This document shows positions 63,583 through 64,000 of a DNA stretch of 64,000 nt, piece after piece. Origin of the DNA: Sphingomonas sediminicola (GTDB lineage Bacteria; Pseudomonadota; Alphaproteobacteria; Sphingomonadales; Sphingomonadaceae); the NCBI RefSeq assembly GCF_014489515.1, contig NZ_CP060782.1, positions 434,001-498,000 of the forward strand, written 5' to 3'. Both the position numbers and the translations under genes were made by a program. The notes under the pieces are model-generated. The model ran no database searches, was not told the origin of the DNA, and worked only from the letters and a program-made list of their open reading frames with translations. Each line of letters starts with the position of its first letter. The first letter of the stretch is position 1.

Positions 63583-64000
63583 TGCAGACGGAGACGTCGG
63601 CGCCGGCGATGAGCAAGGGGACATTGCTCCTCGCCTGCCTCGTGCTGGCCTTCACCAACTTCATGGTGGTTCTGGACACGACGATCGCCAACGTGTCGGT
63701 CGCGCACATCGCGGGCGGCCTCGGCATTTCATCGAGCGAGGGTACGTGGGTCATCACGTCCTACGCGGTCGCTGAGGCGATCTGCGTTCCCTTGACGGGC
63801 TGGCTCGCCCGCCGGTTCGGAACGGTCCGCGTGTTCGCGCTAGGCATGGCCGGGTTCGGCGTATTTTCCCTCCTTTGTGGAATGGCCTGGAGTCTCGGCT
63901 CGCTGGTCGCTTTCCGGATCGGGCAGGGGCTCTGCGGCGGGCCTTTGATGCCGATCAGCCAGACTCTGCTGCTGAGCATCTTCCCGAAGGAGAAGCATGC
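63582..64000 (+). CDS. DHA2/EmrB-family MFS multidrug transporter, N-terminal part
   Basis: The first 139 or so codons of a 14-helix drug:proton antiporter, cut by the window end. The start MQTETSAPAMSKGTLLLACL leads into NFMVVLDTTIANVSVAHIAG, the DHA2 first-helix motif with D and T. Helix 2-3 loop motif A GWLARRFGTVRVF and RIGQGLCGGPLMPISQTLLL (motif C region) follow. It completes an OMF-MFP-MFS efflux operon. Confidence 0.95.
   Translation, partial: MQTETSAPAMSKGTLLLACLVLAFTNFMVVLDTTIANVSVAHIAGGLGISSSEGTWVITSYAVAEAICVPLTGWLARRFGTVRVFALGMAGFGVFSLLCGMAWSLGSLVAFRIGQGLCGGPLMPISQTLLLSIFPKEKH

Overview
The window is a stretch of a GC-rich alphaproteobacterial chromosome, most likely from the Sphingomonadales. 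The reasons are an exosortase V (XrtV)-type exopolysaccharide locus with a PEPxxWA-type C-terminal sorting signal, a perfect TTAA-N7-TTAA CtrA-type site, and the style of the housekeeping genes (rne, prfB, thyA, rpoBC). It reads as core chromosome; no integrase, transposase, CRISPR array or phage gene was seen.

Layout. (1) 1-22300: exopolysaccharide export and assembly. Polyprenyl-glycosylphosphotransferase, WecG-type transferase and a TPR lipoprotein lie on the minus strand. OPX export protein, outer-membrane beta-barrel, Wzz/GumC chain-length protein and BY-kinase lie on the plus strand. Next come an EpsD-type PPIase, an XrtV accessory protein, EpsI and exosortase, then six glycosyltransferase or sugar-modifying genes, a Wzx flippase, a WaaL/Wzy-type protein and an acyltransferase. 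(2) 22254-25919: envelope proteins (retropepsin-like protease, CAP-domain protein, L,D-transpeptidase, the PEP-CTERM substrate) and a GDP-mannose pyrophosphorylase. (3) 26167-35001: a DUF1996 lipoprotein coupled to a reduced VirB type IV secretion operon (B1, B2, B3, B4, B6, B9, B10, B11), ending beside a tRNA-Gln. (4) 35245-49952: housekeeping genes (ppx, rlmE, NRAMP-like transporter, DsbA-like protein, M48 protease, rne, amidase, PBP1A, prfB, methyltransferase, JAB protein, thyA). (5) 50051-50549: twin entericidin-like lipoproteins with strong terminators. (6) 50568-59095: rpoC and rpoB. (7) 59377-64000: a thioesterase and a TetR-controlled tripartite EmrAB-type efflux operon cut by the window edge.

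A data-quality point governs how the annotation must be read. Twenty genes are each broken once or twice by an apparent one-base deletion, almost always in a short G or C run, and every one of the 24 breaks is repaired by adding a single base. Essential or near-essential genes (thyA, prfB, rne) are among them. I therefore treat the breaks as residual sequencing errors and give full-length gene spans, with the break position stated in each entry.

How the genes work together. The first 22 kb encode a Wzx/Wzy-type pathway: a lipid-linked starter sugar, sequential glycosyl transfer, flipping, polymerisation, length control by Wzz and BY-kinase, and export through the OPX and beta-barrel proteins. 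The exosortase branch processes PEP-CTERM proteins; one candidate substrate is at 24014-24688. The VirB-like operon is the least understood part, because it lacks VirB5, VirB7, VirB8 and VirD4 homologues and is translationally coupled to a DUF1996 lipoprotein.
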